This document shows, piece after piece, positions 55,531 to 64,000 of a stretch of 64,000 bases of DNA. The stretch lies in assembly GCF_000230895.2 (NCBI RefSeq), contig NC_016604.1:1054001-1118000 (forward strand), written 5' to 3'. Numbering within the stretch: position 1 is the stretch's first letter; every line of letters begins with the position of its first letter. Position numbers and translations under genes: made by a program. Source of the DNA: Mycolicibacterium rhodesiae NBB3. Its GTDB lineage: Bacteria; Actinomycetota; Actinomycetes; Mycobacteriales; Mycobacteriaceae. The notes under the pieces were generated by a model, which ran no database searches, was not told where the DNA came from, and saw nothing but the letters and a program-made list of their open reading frames with translations.

Positions 55531-56303
55531 ATCGGCAACGTCACATCGCTGACGAACGCATCACGCACCCAGGACACGAAGTCGTTCCACACTCCGGTGA
55601 CCAGCGCCGTGCCGACGACGATGAGCAGCACGCCGCCGAAGATCTGGATGGCACGCGCGTGAGTGCGCAGCCAGGCCAACCCCTGGACGGCGCGCGCTGA
55701 CCCGAATGCCAACAGCACGAAAGGGATTCCCAGCCCGAGGCAGTAGGCGATGACCAGTGCCACCCCTCGCACGACGTTGGCGCCGTCGGTCGCCGAGGCG
55801 ACGGCGATCACTCCGGTCAACGTCGGGCCGAGGCACGGCGTCCAGCCGAGGGCGAACACAGCACCGAGCAGCGGGGCGCCCGCGAGCGTGGAGAGTTGGC
55901 GTGGCGCAAACCGGGCGTCGCGTTGCAGAACCGGGATGAACCCGACGAACACCAGTCCCATCACGATGGTGATCACGCCGCCGATGCGTTGTAGCAGAAG
56001 CTGGTTGGTGATCAGTGTCGTCGTCATCCCCAGCACCGCAACCGTGCCGAGTACGAACACCGTGGTGAATCCGGCGACGAACAGCAGCGCTGCCCCCGCG
56101 ACGCGTAGTCGTGCTGTCCGCACCGCGACGCCCCCCGGCTCATCCTCCACACCGACGACGGCGGCAAGGTAGGACAGATAACCCGGCACCAGTGGCACGA
56201 CGCACGGGGACGCGAACGATACGAGCCCGGCCAGCGCGCTGACGAGGAACGCCAGCACGACCGGACCGCCGGCCACCAGCTCGTCGACCTGGCCGAGGCT
56301 CAC
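55527..56303 (-). CDS. ccdA: Thiol-disulfide transporter CcdA
   Basis: The 258-residue protein has six membrane helices and the CcdA/DsbD signature LAGLVSFASPCVVPLVPGYLSYLAAV with one active Cys in helix 1, and ALGWTPCLGPTLTGVIAVAS with the second. It passes reducing power across the membrane to keep the cytochrome c CXXCH thiols reduced, through TlpA. Its start overlaps the TlpA stop by 4 nt. The neighbours are exactly the partner genes expected for system II. Confidence 0.94.
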   Translation of the reverse strand: MSLGQVDELVAGGPVVLAFLVSALAGLVSFASPCVVPLVPGYLSYLAAVVGVEDEPGGVAVRTARLRVAGAALLFVAGFTTVFVLGTVAVLGMTTTLITNQLLLQRIGGVITIVMGLVFVGFIPVLQRDARFAPRQLSTLAGAPLLGAVFALGWTPCLGPTLTGVIAVASATDGANVVRGVALVIAYCLGLGIPFVLLAFGSARAVQGLAWLRTHARAIQIFGGVLLIVVGTALVTGVWNDFVSWVRDAFVSDVTLPI

Positions 56304-56908
56304 GTGCCGCCCTTGTTCGGCGCAGGCTCGTCGGCCAGGCGGTCGACCACCGGCCGCAGGTCCTCGGCGAGCAGCTCACGCAGAAAGACCGCGGCGACGC
56401 GGTGCTCGCGGTCCAGTACCACCGTGGACGGGATCACCGTGGTCGGATACCTGCCGCCGAAGGCGATCATGGTGCGCATGGGCGGGTCGTAGATCGACGG
56501 GAAGGTGATCTTGCGGTCGACGACGAAATCCACCGCCGCATCGCGGTTGTTGTCGCGCACGTCGATACCGAGGAACGCGACACCCTGCGCGCGCGTGGCC
56601 TCGTACACCTTCTGCAGCTGCGTGATCTCGGTACGGCAGGGCCCGCACCACTGCCCCCAGACGTTGATCACAACGACCTTGCCCGCGAAGTCGTCGAGCG
56701 AGATCGTCGTGGCCGGATCCATCAGATCAGGTCCCGACAGCGGCCCGGGCCGACCGCGCTTGTCGGGCGGATCGTAGAAGATGTCGGTCTTGCCGCCAGG
56801 AGCGACGAACTCGAAGGTCCCACCCTGCGCGACGGCGTCGCTGCCGGTGGAGCAGCCGGCGAGCGCGACACACATCACGCACGCCAGCACGGCCACCAGC
56901 GACTTCAC
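56300..56908 (-). CDS. TlpA-like thioredoxin lipoprotein (ResA/CcsX)
   Basis: The 202-residue protein starts with a lipoprotein signal LVAVLACVMCVALAGCSTG (lipobox ALAGC). The thioredoxin fold has GQWCGPCRTEITQLQKVYEATRAQGVAFLG, whose WCGPC holds the redox Cys pair. The VVINVWGQWCGPC strand and GIDVRDN follow the TlpA/ResA pattern. It reduces apocytochrome c using electrons from CcdA. Its start overlaps the histidine phosphatase stop by 4 nt. Confidence 0.93.
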   Translation of the reverse strand: MKSLVAVLACVMCVALAGCSTGSDAVAQGGTFEFVAPGGKTDIFYDPPDKRGRPGPLSGPDLMDPATTISLDDFAGKVVVINVWGQWCGPCRTEITQLQKVYEATRAQGVAFLGIDVRDNNRDAAVDFVVDRKITFPSIYDPPMRTMIAFGGRYPTTVIPSTVVLDREHRVAAVFLRELLAEDLRPVVDRLADEPAPNKGGT

Positions 56909-57540
56909 TGCCCGGCCAGCTCCGCGTAACCCCAGCCGACGAAGCGATCGTCATGGAAATAGAAGGACGTCAGCGACGCCAGGTTGCACAGCCGGCGGGT
57001 CGGGAAATGATGCAGATTCCGCCTGGTCATCGCACGCCGCAGCGTTTCGACCGGCAGCTGGTGGCTGACGCACACCGCCTCACGGCCGGCCGCTTTGGCC
57101 CGGGCCCGCTGCAGTGCCGCTGTCATCCGGTCGGCGATATCCCGATACGGTTCGCCCCACGACGGCTGCCGCGGATTCCGCAGGTGCCACCAGTTCTTCG
57201 GGTTGCGTAGCGCACCGTCGCCCGGCGATACCCGTTGGCCCTGAAAGATATTCGTCGACTCGATCAAGTCGTCATCGGTGTCGATCGCAAGGTCGTGCCG
57301 CGCCGCGATAGGCGCCGCGGTCTCCTGCGCACGCTCCAGCGGTGATGCGACGACGTAGATGATGTCGCGTTCGGCCAACCAGTCGGCGACCGCCTGCGCC
57401 TGCGCCCGCCCGCGGTCGGAGAGGTGGTAGTCGGGCAGCCTGCCGTAGAGGATCTTCTCCGGATTGTGCACCTCGCCGTGACGCATCACGTGCACGACGG
57501 TCTTCACGGCCTCGCCGGTCTCGGGAGCCTTCTCGGTCAT
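56905..57540 (-). CDS. Histidine phosphatase family protein
   Basis: The 211-residue protein belongs to the phosphoglycerate mutase-like histidine phosphatases. The phospho-His motif is [14 protein letters not shown] near residue 19, with Arg of [11 protein letters not shown], and the second His in [16 protein letters not shown]. Substrate unknown; in mycobacteria the counterpart (Rv0525, recalled) sits between the TlpA and hemL genes. The ATG at 57540 overlaps the hemL stop by 4 nt, so it is coupled between heme synthesis and cytochrome maturation. Confidence 0.92.
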   Translation of the reverse strand: MTEKAPETGEAVKTVVHVMRHGEVHNPEKILYGRLPDYHLSDRGRAQAQAVADWLAERDIIYVVASPLERAQETAAPIAARHDLAIDTDDDLIESTNIFQGQRVSPGDGALRNPKNWWHLRNPRQPSWGEPYRDIADRMTAALQRARAKAAGREAVCVSHQLPVETLRRAMTRRNLHHFPTRRLCNLASLTSFYFHDDRFVGWGYAELAGQ

Positions 57541-58853
57541 GCGGGTGGCGTCGCTTCCGCTGCGGCACGCGCGGCGCTCGGCAGAGCGGCGGCAATGCGA
57601 TCGAAGGCGTCGTCGTCCAGAACCGACGACACGAACCACGCTTCGAAAGCGCTTGGCGGCGGATAGATTCCCGCCTCCAGCAGCCCGTGGAAGAAGGCGG
57701 GGAATCGCCACGTCTCGGACGCTCGCGCGGCTGCGAAGTCGATGACCGGCTCGTCGGTGAAGAACACGCTGAGCATGTTGCCTGCCCGCTGAACCCGGTG
57801 GGCCACACCGGCTTCCGTCAGCGCCCCGGACAGCAGCCCGTCGAGGCGGTCTGCGTTGGCGTCCAGTGCTGCGTAGACGGCGTCATCGGCCGCGCGCAGC
57901 GTGGCCAGGCCGGCCGCCATCGCGACCGGATTGCCCGACAGCGTGCCTGCTTGGTAGACCGGCCCCAGCGGGGCCAGGCGCTCCATCACCTCGACGCGGC
58001 CACCGAAGGCCGCGGCCGGCAGGCCACCGCTCATCACCTTGCCGAAGGTGAACAGGTCGGCATCAACGGGATCGATTCCGTACCAACCTGATCGGCTGAC
58101 CCGAAACCCGGTCATCACCTCGTCGGAGATGAGCAACGCGCCGTGCGAGGACGTGACGCGTCGCAACGCGGCGTTGTAACCGGGCAACGGCGGGACGGTG
58201 CCCATGTTGCCGGGGCTGGCCTCGGTGATGACACCCGCGATCTCATCGCCGAACTGCGCGAAGATGTCTTCGATCGCCGCGATGTTGTTGTAGGGCAGGA
58301 CGATCGTGTCGGCCGCTGCGGCCCCGGTGACCCCCGGCGACGACGGCAGACCCAGGGTCGCGACACCCGAACCGGCGTCGGCGAGAAGGGCGTCACTGTG
58401 GCCGTGGTAGCAGCCGGAGAACTTGACGATCTTGGCCCGGCCCGTATATCCGCGGGCCAGTCGGATCGCGCTCATGGTGGCTTCGGTGCCGGAGTTCACC
58501 AGGCGGATCCGGTCGACGGGGGCGACGCGGCCGATGATCTCTGTGGCGAGTTCGGTCTCCGAGGGGGTGGGGGCACCGAAGGACAGCCCCTCGGCCGCCA
58601 CGCGTTGGACGGCTTCGACGACGGCGGGGTGGGCGTGTCCGAGGATCATCGGCCCCCACGAACACACCAGGTCGACGTACTTGTTGTCATCGGCGTCGGT
58701 GAGCCAGTAGCCGCTGGCGGATGTGATGAACCGCGGGGTGCCACCGACCGAGCTGAACGCCCGGACGGGCGAGTTCACCCCACCGGGGATGACGGCGCAC
58801 GCATCGGCGAACAGCGCGGCAGACGCCGACGTCGTCGATGAGGTGCTTCGCAT
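57537..58853 (-). CDS. hemL: Glutamate-1-semialdehyde 2,1-aminomutase (HemL)
   Basis: HemL isomerises glutamate-1-semialdehyde to 5-aminolevulinate, the first committed tetrapyrrole precursor. The 438-residue class III PLP enzyme has [54 protein letters not shown] and the PLP Lys in [19 protein letters not shown]. The start is the ATG at 58853 (GTG 58859 also possible). It is the first gene of the hemL-phosphatase-tlpA-ccdA-resB-ccsA chain, which links haem supply to haem use. No heme-responsive site was recognised upstream. Confidence 0.95.
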   Translation of the reverse strand: MRSTSSTTSASAALFADACAVIPGGVNSPVRAFSSVGGTPRFITSASGYWLTDADDNKYVDLVCSWGPMILGHAHPAVVEAVQRVAAEGLSFGAPTPSETELATEIIGRVAPVDRIRLVNSGTEATMSAIRLARGYTGRAKIVKFSGCYHGHSDALLADAGSGVATLGLPSSPGVTGAAAADTIVLPYNNIAAIEDIFAQFGDEIAGVITEASPGNMGTVPPLPGYNAALRRVTSSHGALLISDEVMTGFRVSRSGWYGIDPVDADLFTFGKVMSGGLPAAAFGGRVEVMERLAPLGPVYQAGTLSGNPVAMAAGLATLRAADDAVYAALDANADRLDGLLSGALTEAGVAHRVQRAGNMLSVFFTDEPVIDFAAARASETWRFPAFFHGLLEAGIYPPPSAFEAWFVSSVLDDDAFDRIAAALPSAARAAAEATPPA

Positions 58854-58921
58854 GGCCACCAGTGTCCCAGCCGGGTCCGATGCGTCAACTACAGGGTGTA
58901 GGAGCCCTCAGCCCGAGCGCC

Positions 58922-59764
58922 TCAGAATTCCCACTTGAACCGCCAGAAAAGGATGGCCAGTACCAAGCTGACCACGGCGGCCAGCAGGCCGATGGGGTTC
59001 CAGTCCGAATGGCCCCAAAAGGCGACCGAGGGCACGCCGACGAGGAGTCCGAACATCAAGAACGTCCGCCAAGTCCAGCGGCGCGAGTTGTGCTCGGTGA
59101 AGAAGCGGGACAGGTGTTCGCCGATGTTCTGCGCAACTTCTTCCTCTGCCAGTTCCGCGGCCAGACCGAACTTCTCGACAAGCGTGAGCCACTCCTGCTC
59201 GATGAGGAGGAAACCGGGCTTCCTCGACGTGGGCCTTGCGCGCCACACGCCAGGTGGCGGATGCGGTGCGATCAGCATGGTTTCCCACCCGGGGCCGTCC
59301 ACGACCAACACGGGAATGCCCCCGTGCTGTGCTGGTGTGGCCGTCAGCTCGCGGAACGAAGCCGAGCCGACGAGGTCATTGGTCTTGAGGTCGATCACCC
59401 GGATCGCATCCCCGTTCACGTCGATCGCACGGACGGGTGTCTGCGGGTTCCGGCCACCGTAGGGATAGAGCAGATAGCGGGCCGGCTCCCGAAGGTTCTG
59501 GCCCTGCAATCGACGGGTCAGTTCGAGCTTGACCCGTTCCAGGAACAGATCGACGTCACCCTCGCGGTAACCAGATGCGCCAAGCGGCGGCTGGGAGAAC
59601 GCCACGTCGTCGATGTCGGCCCGGGTTAGAGCGCCGGGCGCCGTCGCATCGCGCATCGTCGCCTCGACCCGTTGGAGAAACGCGTCGACCTCGTCTCGGT
59701 GGTAGGCACCCTGGCCACGGGATGCCTCGGGGAACGTCACGTCGTGTAGCCCTCGAGTCGTCAC
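58922..59764 (-). CDS. Membrane protein with two DivIVA-type motifs
   Basis: The 280-residue protein has two N-terminal DivIVA_domain motifs: residues about 5-36 (LHDVTFPEASRGQGAYHRDEVDAFLQRVE) and 51-82 (DVAFSQPPLGASGYREGDVDLFLERVKLEL), each with the F....GY...eVD.FL..v pattern. A central domain follows (YGGRNPQTPVRAID, then VLVVDGPGWETML), and the end has two membrane helices (FLMFGLLVGVPSVAFW and IGLLAAVVSLVLAILFW). No coiled-coil of true DivIVA length is present. The GTG start at 59764 overlaps the stop of the YVTN protein by 4 nt, so the two are coupled. Confidence 0.8.
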   Translation of the reverse strand: MTTRGLHDVTFPEASRGQGAYHRDEVDAFLQRVEATMRDATAPGALTRADIDDVAFSQPPLGASGYREGDVDLFLERVKLELTRRLQGQNLREPARYLLYPYGGRNPQTPVRAIDVNGDAIRVIDLKTNDLVGSASFRELTATPAQHGGIPVLVVDGPGWETMLIAPHPPPGVWRARPTSRKPGFLLIEQEWLTLVEKFGLAAELAEEEVAQNIGEHLSRFFTEHNSRRWTWRTFLMFGLLVGVPSVAFWGHSDWNPIGLLAAVVSLVLAILFWRFKWEF

Positions 59765-61920
59765 AGCGCGATCACCGACACCGTGTCGTCGCCGGTATTG
59801 AGGACGTAGAGGTAGTCGCCATCGGGGCTGATCGTGACGAAGGTAGGGCCGTTGCCGACGGTGATGGTGGCCACGATGGCTTCGGTCGACGTGTTGAACA
59901 CCGTCAAGGTGTTGTATGCGTAGTTGCCGAAATTGGCGACATACAGATAAGTCCCGTTGGGGGAGATCGCCAGGCCGAGCGGATCGGGTGCGCCCTCGAT
60001 GACGTCGACGTAGGTGTTGGTGGCGGTGTCGATCACCGACACCGTGTCCACGAAGCCGGCGTCATCGGCGACGTACAGCAGGCTGCCATCTGGACTGAGA
60101 AGAAGCATGGTCGGGAAATCGCCGACGTCGACGGTGTCGATGAGGCCGCCCGTGACCGTGTCGATCACCGAAACAGTGCCGGCCAGATTGTTCGCGACAT
60201 AGAGAGTCGCGCCGTCGGCGCTGAGCGCCATGCCGCCGGGAGCGTCGCCGGTGGCGAAAGTGGAGAGTACGGCGTTGCTCTCCGTGTCGATCACGTAGAC
60301 CGTGTCCTCTGCGGTATTGGCGACATACACGCGTGCGCCGTCGGAGCTGACAACCAACTGGCCCGCGTTGGTTCCTACAGCGACCGTCGCGGTGACTGTG
60401 TTGGACGCTGTGTCGATCACCGATACCGTGCCGTCGGCCGAGTTGGAGACATAGACCGCGGCTCCGTCGGGGCTGACCGCCAGGCCGAAAGGGGTGTCGC
60501 CGACGTCGATCGTCGCGGTGACGGTGTTGGTGGCTGCGTCGATCACCGAGACGGTGTCGTTCCCCGAATTCGTCACGTAGACCGTCGCGCTGTCAGGGCT
60601 GACGGCCACTCCCGCCGGCGCGTCACCGACGGCGATGGTGTCAACGACATGGGGAGTCACCACGACATCTGGGTGCGAATCGACGACATCGTCGTCTGGC
60701 AAGGCCACCACGGGGCCGCGATGCAGCGAGACCCCGAGGGACACAGCGGGCCCCGCTCTGCGGTACGCAAGCCCGTCGTCGATGTCGACGATGAACGAGT
60801 CGAGTTCGGCGTCGGGGTATTTGGCGTCGGGCGTATAGGTGAACGTGCCATCCCGGTGCACGACGAGGCTGCCGTACCTGGGTTGTTGCGTCACGGTGAA
60901 TGTCAGCGGATCGCCGTCGGGATCTCCTGCGTGAAGATCGCCGATTATGACCCCGTTGTCCAACTCGACATTCTCTCTCGGGTTGTACGCGGTCGTTGGA
61001 GCTCTGTTGAGCAGGTCGCGTTGATCCTGGCGGCGCGCCAACTCGAACAGTCCTAGCAACGCGGGCGCCTCCATCGGGGGCAGCGCCGGTGCGTCGCCCA
61101 TCGACGGATCCCACCCGACCCACGTCAGCAGTCCGGTCACCAAATCTGGCACCACGCTGACGGGACTGCCCTCGGCGACCGCCTCTGCGGGCTCGGCAAC
61201 GGTCATCCGGGCCGTGGCGGGAGCGACCGCATCCGTCTTGAGGATGTCCTCGGTGAACACCGAGATGGTCGCGACTGTCGCGTTCTCCGCGCGTGCGCCG
61301 GTATCCGCGGGCGCGTCCTCGACCGAATCAGCATCCTCGGCCAGGACGAGCGGCTCTGCGGTTGCGCGCTCCGCGGGAGGCGCGGGGATCGGCTGCGCCG
61401 CCGTACGGCCATCGTGATCCGAATCCCCGCCATTCGGCTTCGGCTCGTCGGGGAACTCGGCAACCTCGACGATGTTCTCGTCCTCCTCGGCGTCCTCGTT
61501 CACAGGCTTGTCGGCAGACCCCTTGGTGTCCGAGGACTCGTCGATGCCCTCATCGGACGTCTCTGACTTCTCGTTGGAGCCTTCGCTCGACTCGGCTTCT
61601 TCGGACGTCTTCACGGTCGTGTTCGCGCCGCCGGACGCACTGACCGACGTGGCCGGTGTCGAGTCATCCGTGGATGTGGACTTCGCAGCCGACGAATCCT
61701 TGTCAGACGACGAGCCCTTGTCAGACGACCCGTCCTGCGCGGACGGCGACTCCGATCCAGGAGAGTCGGAACCCGACGTGGACGAATCAGCTGACGAATC
61801 AGCCGACGACTCCGACGAAGGATCAGCGACTGCGACCCAGGGCAATGCGATGACCGCAGTCCCGATGCCCAGCGCCACCGCGAGCGCCCCTACTCTCCCG
61901 ATGTATTTCGCGTTCTCCAT
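59761..61920 (-). CDS. Secreted surface protein with Ser/Asp-rich linker and seven-bladed YVTN beta-propeller
   Basis: The 719-residue protein has a signal sequence (IGRVGALAVALGIGTAVIALPWVAVAD), a long Ser/Glu/Asp-rich low-complexity stretch (residues about 30-170), a linker, then a VCBS/cadherin-like segment GDPDGDPLTFTVTQQPRYGSLVVHRDGTFTYTPD near 340. Seven YVTN repeats make up the last 310 residues; each has the form vG..P.g.avSPDGa.vYVtN...dTVSVIDt.tn.v, enough for one complete propeller. It is probably exported to the cell envelope and may bind ligand or mycolate-layer partners. The start is the ATG at 61920. Followed by the DivIVA-motif protein with a 4-nt overlap. Confidence 0.85.
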   Translation of the reverse strand: MENAKYIGRVGALAVALGIGTAVIALPWVAVADPSSESSADSSADSSTSGSDSPGSESPSAQDGSSDKGSSSDKDSSAAKSTSTDDSTPATSVSASGGANTTVKTSEEAESSEGSNEKSETSDEGIDESSDTKGSADKPVNEDAEEDENIVEVAEFPDEPKPNGGDSDHDGRTAAQPIPAPPAERATAEPLVLAEDADSVEDAPADTGARAENATVATISVFTEDILKTDAVAPATARMTVAEPAEAVAEGSPVSVVPDLVTGLLTWVGWDPSMGDAPALPPMEAPALLGLFELARRQDQRDLLNRAPTTAYNPRENVELDNGVIIGDLHAGDPDGDPLTFTVTQQPRYGSLVVHRDGTFTYTPDAKYPDAELDSFIVDIDDGLAYRRAGPAVSLGVSLHRGPVVALPDDDVVDSHPDVVVTPHVVDTIAVGDAPAGVAVSPDSATVYVTNSGNDTVSVIDAATNTVTATIDVGDTPFGLAVSPDGAAVYVSNSADGTVSVIDTASNTVTATVAVGTNAGQLVVSSDGARVYVANTAEDTVYVIDTESNAVLSTFATGDAPGGMALSADGATLYVANNLAGTVSVIDTVTGGLIDTVDVGDFPTMLLLSPDGSLLYVADDAGFVDTVSVIDTATNTYVDVIEGAPDPLGLAISPNGTYLYVANFGNYAYNTLTVFNTSTEAIVATITVGNGPTFVTISPDGDYLYVLNTGDDTVSVIAL

Positions 61921-62051
61921 CTCGGTCTCCGTGAATGCTGTGGTCCTGCGCTCCTGATGGCGGGCCGTAGAGCAATTGGATAAAGCTGGGTCCGCTACCG
62001 ATCCCAACTAACGCCCTGGTTGAAGAACCCTGCGACTGCTTGACTGATGGG

Positions 62052-62432
62052 ATGCAGATGCCGCAGTGGCTGGCGCGGTTCAATCGGCGCGTCACCAATC
62101 CGATCCAGTTGTTGTGGGCCGGCTGGGCGCCGACGTACGGCATTCTCAGCCACGTCGGCCGGAAGTCGGGCAGGTCGTATCGGACCCCACTGATGGTCTT
62201 CCCCACCGGAACCGGGGTGGCGATCCTGCTGACCTATGGTCCGAACCGTGATTGGCTGAAGAACCTCACTGCAGCGGGCGGCGGTCGAATGAAGCGCTAC
62301 GGCAAGACATTCGAGGTGCGCGATCCGACGGTCATGCCGAGGGCACAGGCAGCGCGGTATGTGACGAGCCGGTGGCAGCCGCTCTTCGCGCGGCTACCTT
62401 TCGAGCAGGCGGTGCTGCTCACTCGCGTTTAG
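62052..62432 (+). CDS. Ddn-like F420-dependent nitroreductase family protein
   Basis: The protein of 126 residues has a Ddn-like core: GILSHVGRKSGRSYRTPLMVFPTGTGVAILLTYGPNRDWLKNLTAAGGGRMKRYGKTFEV, with GRKSG..YRTPL and WLKNL.AAGG. It is at the short end for the family (about 126 versus 150). The start is ATG 62052 (an upstream TTG 62040 is possible). Its 3' end overlaps the P450 stop by 4 nt, tail to tail. It is the fifth Ddn-like member in this window. Confidence 0.87.
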   Translation: MQMPQWLARFNRRVTNPIQLLWAGWAPTYGILSHVGRKSGRSYRTPLMVFPTGTGVAILLTYGPNRDWLKNLTAAGGGRMKRYGKTFEVRDPTVMPRAQAARYVTSRWQPLFARLPFEQAVLLTRV

Positions 62433-63799
62433 CTCCGCACGTCGACGCGCGCGCGGATGGGCCCCTTCGCGACTGTGGTGAACGGCACCTCGCAGGCGAA
62501 GCCTCGGTCTATCGAGTGGAGCCGCATGGCCCGCACGATGGTGGCCAGCGCCAGGGTGGTCTCCAACCGCGCGAAATGTTCACCGATGCAGGGCCGTCCG
62601 CCGCCGAGGAATGGGAGAAACTGCCAGCGGTCGCGGGTCTTGACGTTCTCCGGGCTGAACCGGTCGGGGTCGAACTCCTTCGGATTGGGCCACAGGGCCG
62701 GGTCATGATGCAGCGCGTAGAGTCCCACGGCCACGAGACTGCCCGCCTCGACGCGATAGCCGTTCACCGCGATATCGCGTGTCGCCAGCCGCGCGACACC
62801 CGCCGCGGGCGGGCACAGGCGCAGCGACTCGTGCAGCACCTGCACCGTGTACCCCAGTCGGGGCACGTCGTCGGGCGTCAGCTCCCGGTCGCCGATGGCA
62901 GCGGCCTCAGCAGCCACGCGTTCCTGGATGTCGGGATGGTGGCCCAGGATCCACAGCGAGTACGTCAGCGCCGTCGCTGTGGTGTCGTGACCGGCGAGCA
63001 TGAAGATCAGCAGGTCGTTGGAGATGTCGTGGTCGGAGATCGGCCGCCCGGTTTGGGGGTCGGTGGCGTCCAGCAGCGCCTGCACCAGCGGCGCATCCCG
63101 CATCGGATCCGACCGGCTGGCTCGCACCATCTCGTCGGTGATCCCCCGCATCGCGGCGACCGCGTTGCGAGCACGGTGGCGCGCCGGCGTCGGCATCCAT
63201 CGCGGTGCGCGAACCGGGCGCAGGGCACGGTCGGCGGTGTAGGACGATGCCACGTGCATGCAGTTGGCGATGGTGTCCGCGCGTTCGTTGAGATCGACAC
63301 CGAGCACTGAACGCCCCAGCGACTGCATGGCGATCTTGCGGCACTCCGCATCGAGGTCGACCTCACCGCCCTTCGGCCACCGATCTACGAAATGCTGTGC
63401 CGCCCTTGACATGTGGCCGCCAAATTTCTTGACGTTGTGCTTGGTGAACACCGGCTGCAGAGCCCTCTTGCGGGGCCGCCATTGCTCGTTGGGCAGAACG
63501 AACAGACTGTCGCCCGCCATGTTGCGCACTTCGTCATGGATGACGCACCGGTCAGAGGACGCGTCGCTGCGGCCGAGCACATCCCGTATCGCGTCAGGCG
63601 ACATCACCGCCACGATCGGCGGCATCAACTGCTTGGGCCCGAACTGGATGCGGGTGATGGGTCCGCCGGCGTCCCGGATGACTTCCTGTCCAGTGTCGAG
63701 CCTGCGCACCAACTTGAGCAGTTGCGAGATCGGCAGCGGGTTCTTCGGCACCAACGGCAATGCGCCGACGTCGAAGGCGGTCGTCATGTCCTCGATCAT
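62429..63799 (-). CDS. Cytochrome P450
   Basis: The 456-residue P450 has the I-helix LIFMLAGHDTTATALTYSLW, the ExxR motif in LHESLRLCPP, the meander PNPKEFDPDRFSPENV and the haem-Cys loop FLGGGRPCIGEHFARLE. It resembles mycobacterial monooxygenases of broad lipid range, but a CYP family number cannot be given without a search. The start ATG at 63799 overlaps the stop of the upstream PPOX gene (TGATG), so they are translated together. No ferredoxin gene is nearby; redox partners must come from elsewhere. Confidence 0.92.
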   Translation of the reverse strand: MIEDMTTAFDVGALPLVPKNPLPISQLLKLVRRLDTGQEVIRDAGGPITRIQFGPKQLMPPIVAVMSPDAIRDVLGRSDASSDRCVIHDEVRNMAGDSLFVLPNEQWRPRKRALQPVFTKHNVKKFGGHMSRAAQHFVDRWPKGGEVDLDAECRKIAMQSLGRSVLGVDLNERADTIANCMHVASSYTADRALRPVRAPRWMPTPARHRARNAVAAMRGITDEMVRASRSDPMRDAPLVQALLDATDPQTGRPISDHDISNDLLIFMLAGHDTTATALTYSLWILGHHPDIQERVAAEAAAIGDRELTPDDVPRLGYTVQVLHESLRLCPPAAGVARLATRDIAVNGYRVEAGSLVAVGLYALHHDPALWPNPKEFDPDRFSPENVKTRDRWQFLPFLGGGRPCIGEHFARLETTLALATIVRAMRLHSIDRGFACEVPFTTVAKGPIRARVDVRS

Positions 63800-64000
63800 C
63801 ACTCGGCGAGGTCGCTCCACGTAAGCGGTGCGCCTTCACCTTTCGTCATGACCGTCCCGGACATGACCCGCAGACGGTACGGAGCGAGGCGCAATGCGGC
63901 GAAGTCGCTGGACGCCGGACCGTCGGCCCACTGGGGAATGATCCGCGGGTCATAACCCACCGGCGCCGGGGCGTTGGCGAACTTGTCCCAGACGGCGGCA
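63799..64000 (-). CDS. Pyridoxamine 5'-phosphate oxidase family protein, C-terminal part
   Basis: Only the last 66 codons lie inside the window; the gene runs off the right edge. The visible end reads VWDKFANAPAPVGYDPRIIPQWADGP, then LRLAPYRLRVMSGTVMTKGE and the end LTWSDLAE. WDkFa..PaPvGYDP is a tail pattern of the split-barrel PPOX/flavin family. The stop TGA overlaps the P450 start, which indicates a coupled pair. Its full length and exact cofactor are not visible. Confidence 0.75.
   Translation of the reverse strand, partial: AAVWDKFANAPAPVGYDPRIIPQWADGPASSDFAALRLAPYRLRVMSGTVMTKGEGAPLTWSDLAE

Noticed and set aside
58854..58921. Spacer before hemL checked for a haem or other riboswitch.
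   Set aside because: Only 68 nt, on the downstream side of the DivIVA-motif gene; no conserved pairing pattern recognised.
59575..61056. A 493-codon frame with repeated VDRRxDGV segments opposite the YVTN protein.
   Set aside because: The repeats are antisense images of the YVTN units; no start signal and no family match.

Overview
The window is a 64 kb piece of a high-GC actinobacterial chromosome, almost certainly a mycobacterium of the Mycolicibacterium (rapid-grower) type. The evidence is menaquinone genes, several Ddn-like F420-dependent proteins, a 13E12-family HNH protein, a DUF3349/PitA block and ATGA-coupled operons. From memory, the gene order follows the M. tuberculosis Rv0524-Rv0554 segment in inverted orientation (bpoC-menC at the left, hemL at the right), with extra genes inserted. 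It is densely coding: no stretch over 300 bases lacks a gene. I saw no tRNA, rRNA or CRISPR array.

Layout. 1-5.7 kb: a partial bpoC-like hydrolase, a Ddn-like protein, a complete IS481-type insertion with a 15-bp target duplication, a DJ-1/PfpI protein with a GlxA-type regulator, menC and a DUF427 protein. 5.8-14.9 kb: a TspO-SOUL tetrapyrrole operon, two FadD ligases, an amidohydrolase, a DGPF protein and an ECF42-type sigma factor. 15-18 kb: a fully overlapping four-gene operon (glycosyltransferase, acyl-CoA dehydrogenase-like protein, PIG-L deacetylase, NodS-like methyltransferase) with no function I can name. 18-27.6 kb: HAD-Ddn-Ddn-menB, a frameshifted F420/FMN oxidoreductase, an SDR, a FadD, a VOC protein, pitA with satellites, DUF3349 and menE. 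27.6-32.2 kb: an inserted block of 13E12/HNH protein, glycogen phosphorylase and a PPOX protein.

32.3-43.9 kb: a large membrane protein, a cytochrome b/molybdopterin oxidoreductase fusion facing a two-glycosyltransferase plus methyltransferase operon, a two-component system, another Ddn-like protein, a Gly-rich lipoprotein, an MFS exporter, a frameshifted nitronate monooxygenase and an alpha/beta hydrolase. 43.8-46.8 kb: epimerase, MTA phosphorylase and menA. 46.9-51.8 kb: accessory TetR-DUF1214, sulfotransferase, SnoaL, class V aminotransferase and small membrane proteins. 51.8-58.9 kb: a MinD-like ATPase beside the system II cytochrome c maturation genes (ccsA, resB, ccdA, tlpA), a histidine phosphatase and hemL, the last six all overlapping by 4 nt. 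58.9-64 kb: a seven-bladed YVTN surface protein coupled to a DivIVA-motif membrane protein, a fifth Ddn-like protein, a cytochrome P450 and the tail of a PPOX protein.

Together the core genes supply the respiratory chain: menaquinone (menA, B, C, E), heme precursors (hemL), heme attachment to cytochrome c (ccs/res/ccd/tlp), and Ddn-like proteins, a family known to reduce menaquinone with F420H2. Regulatory sites readable by eye include an exact KstR-type operator before fadD8, a PHO-box direct repeat by pitA, a near-perfect SOS box on the 13E12 gene, a palindrome before tspO, and a repeated intergenic hairpin family, one copy of which the IS481 element has split.
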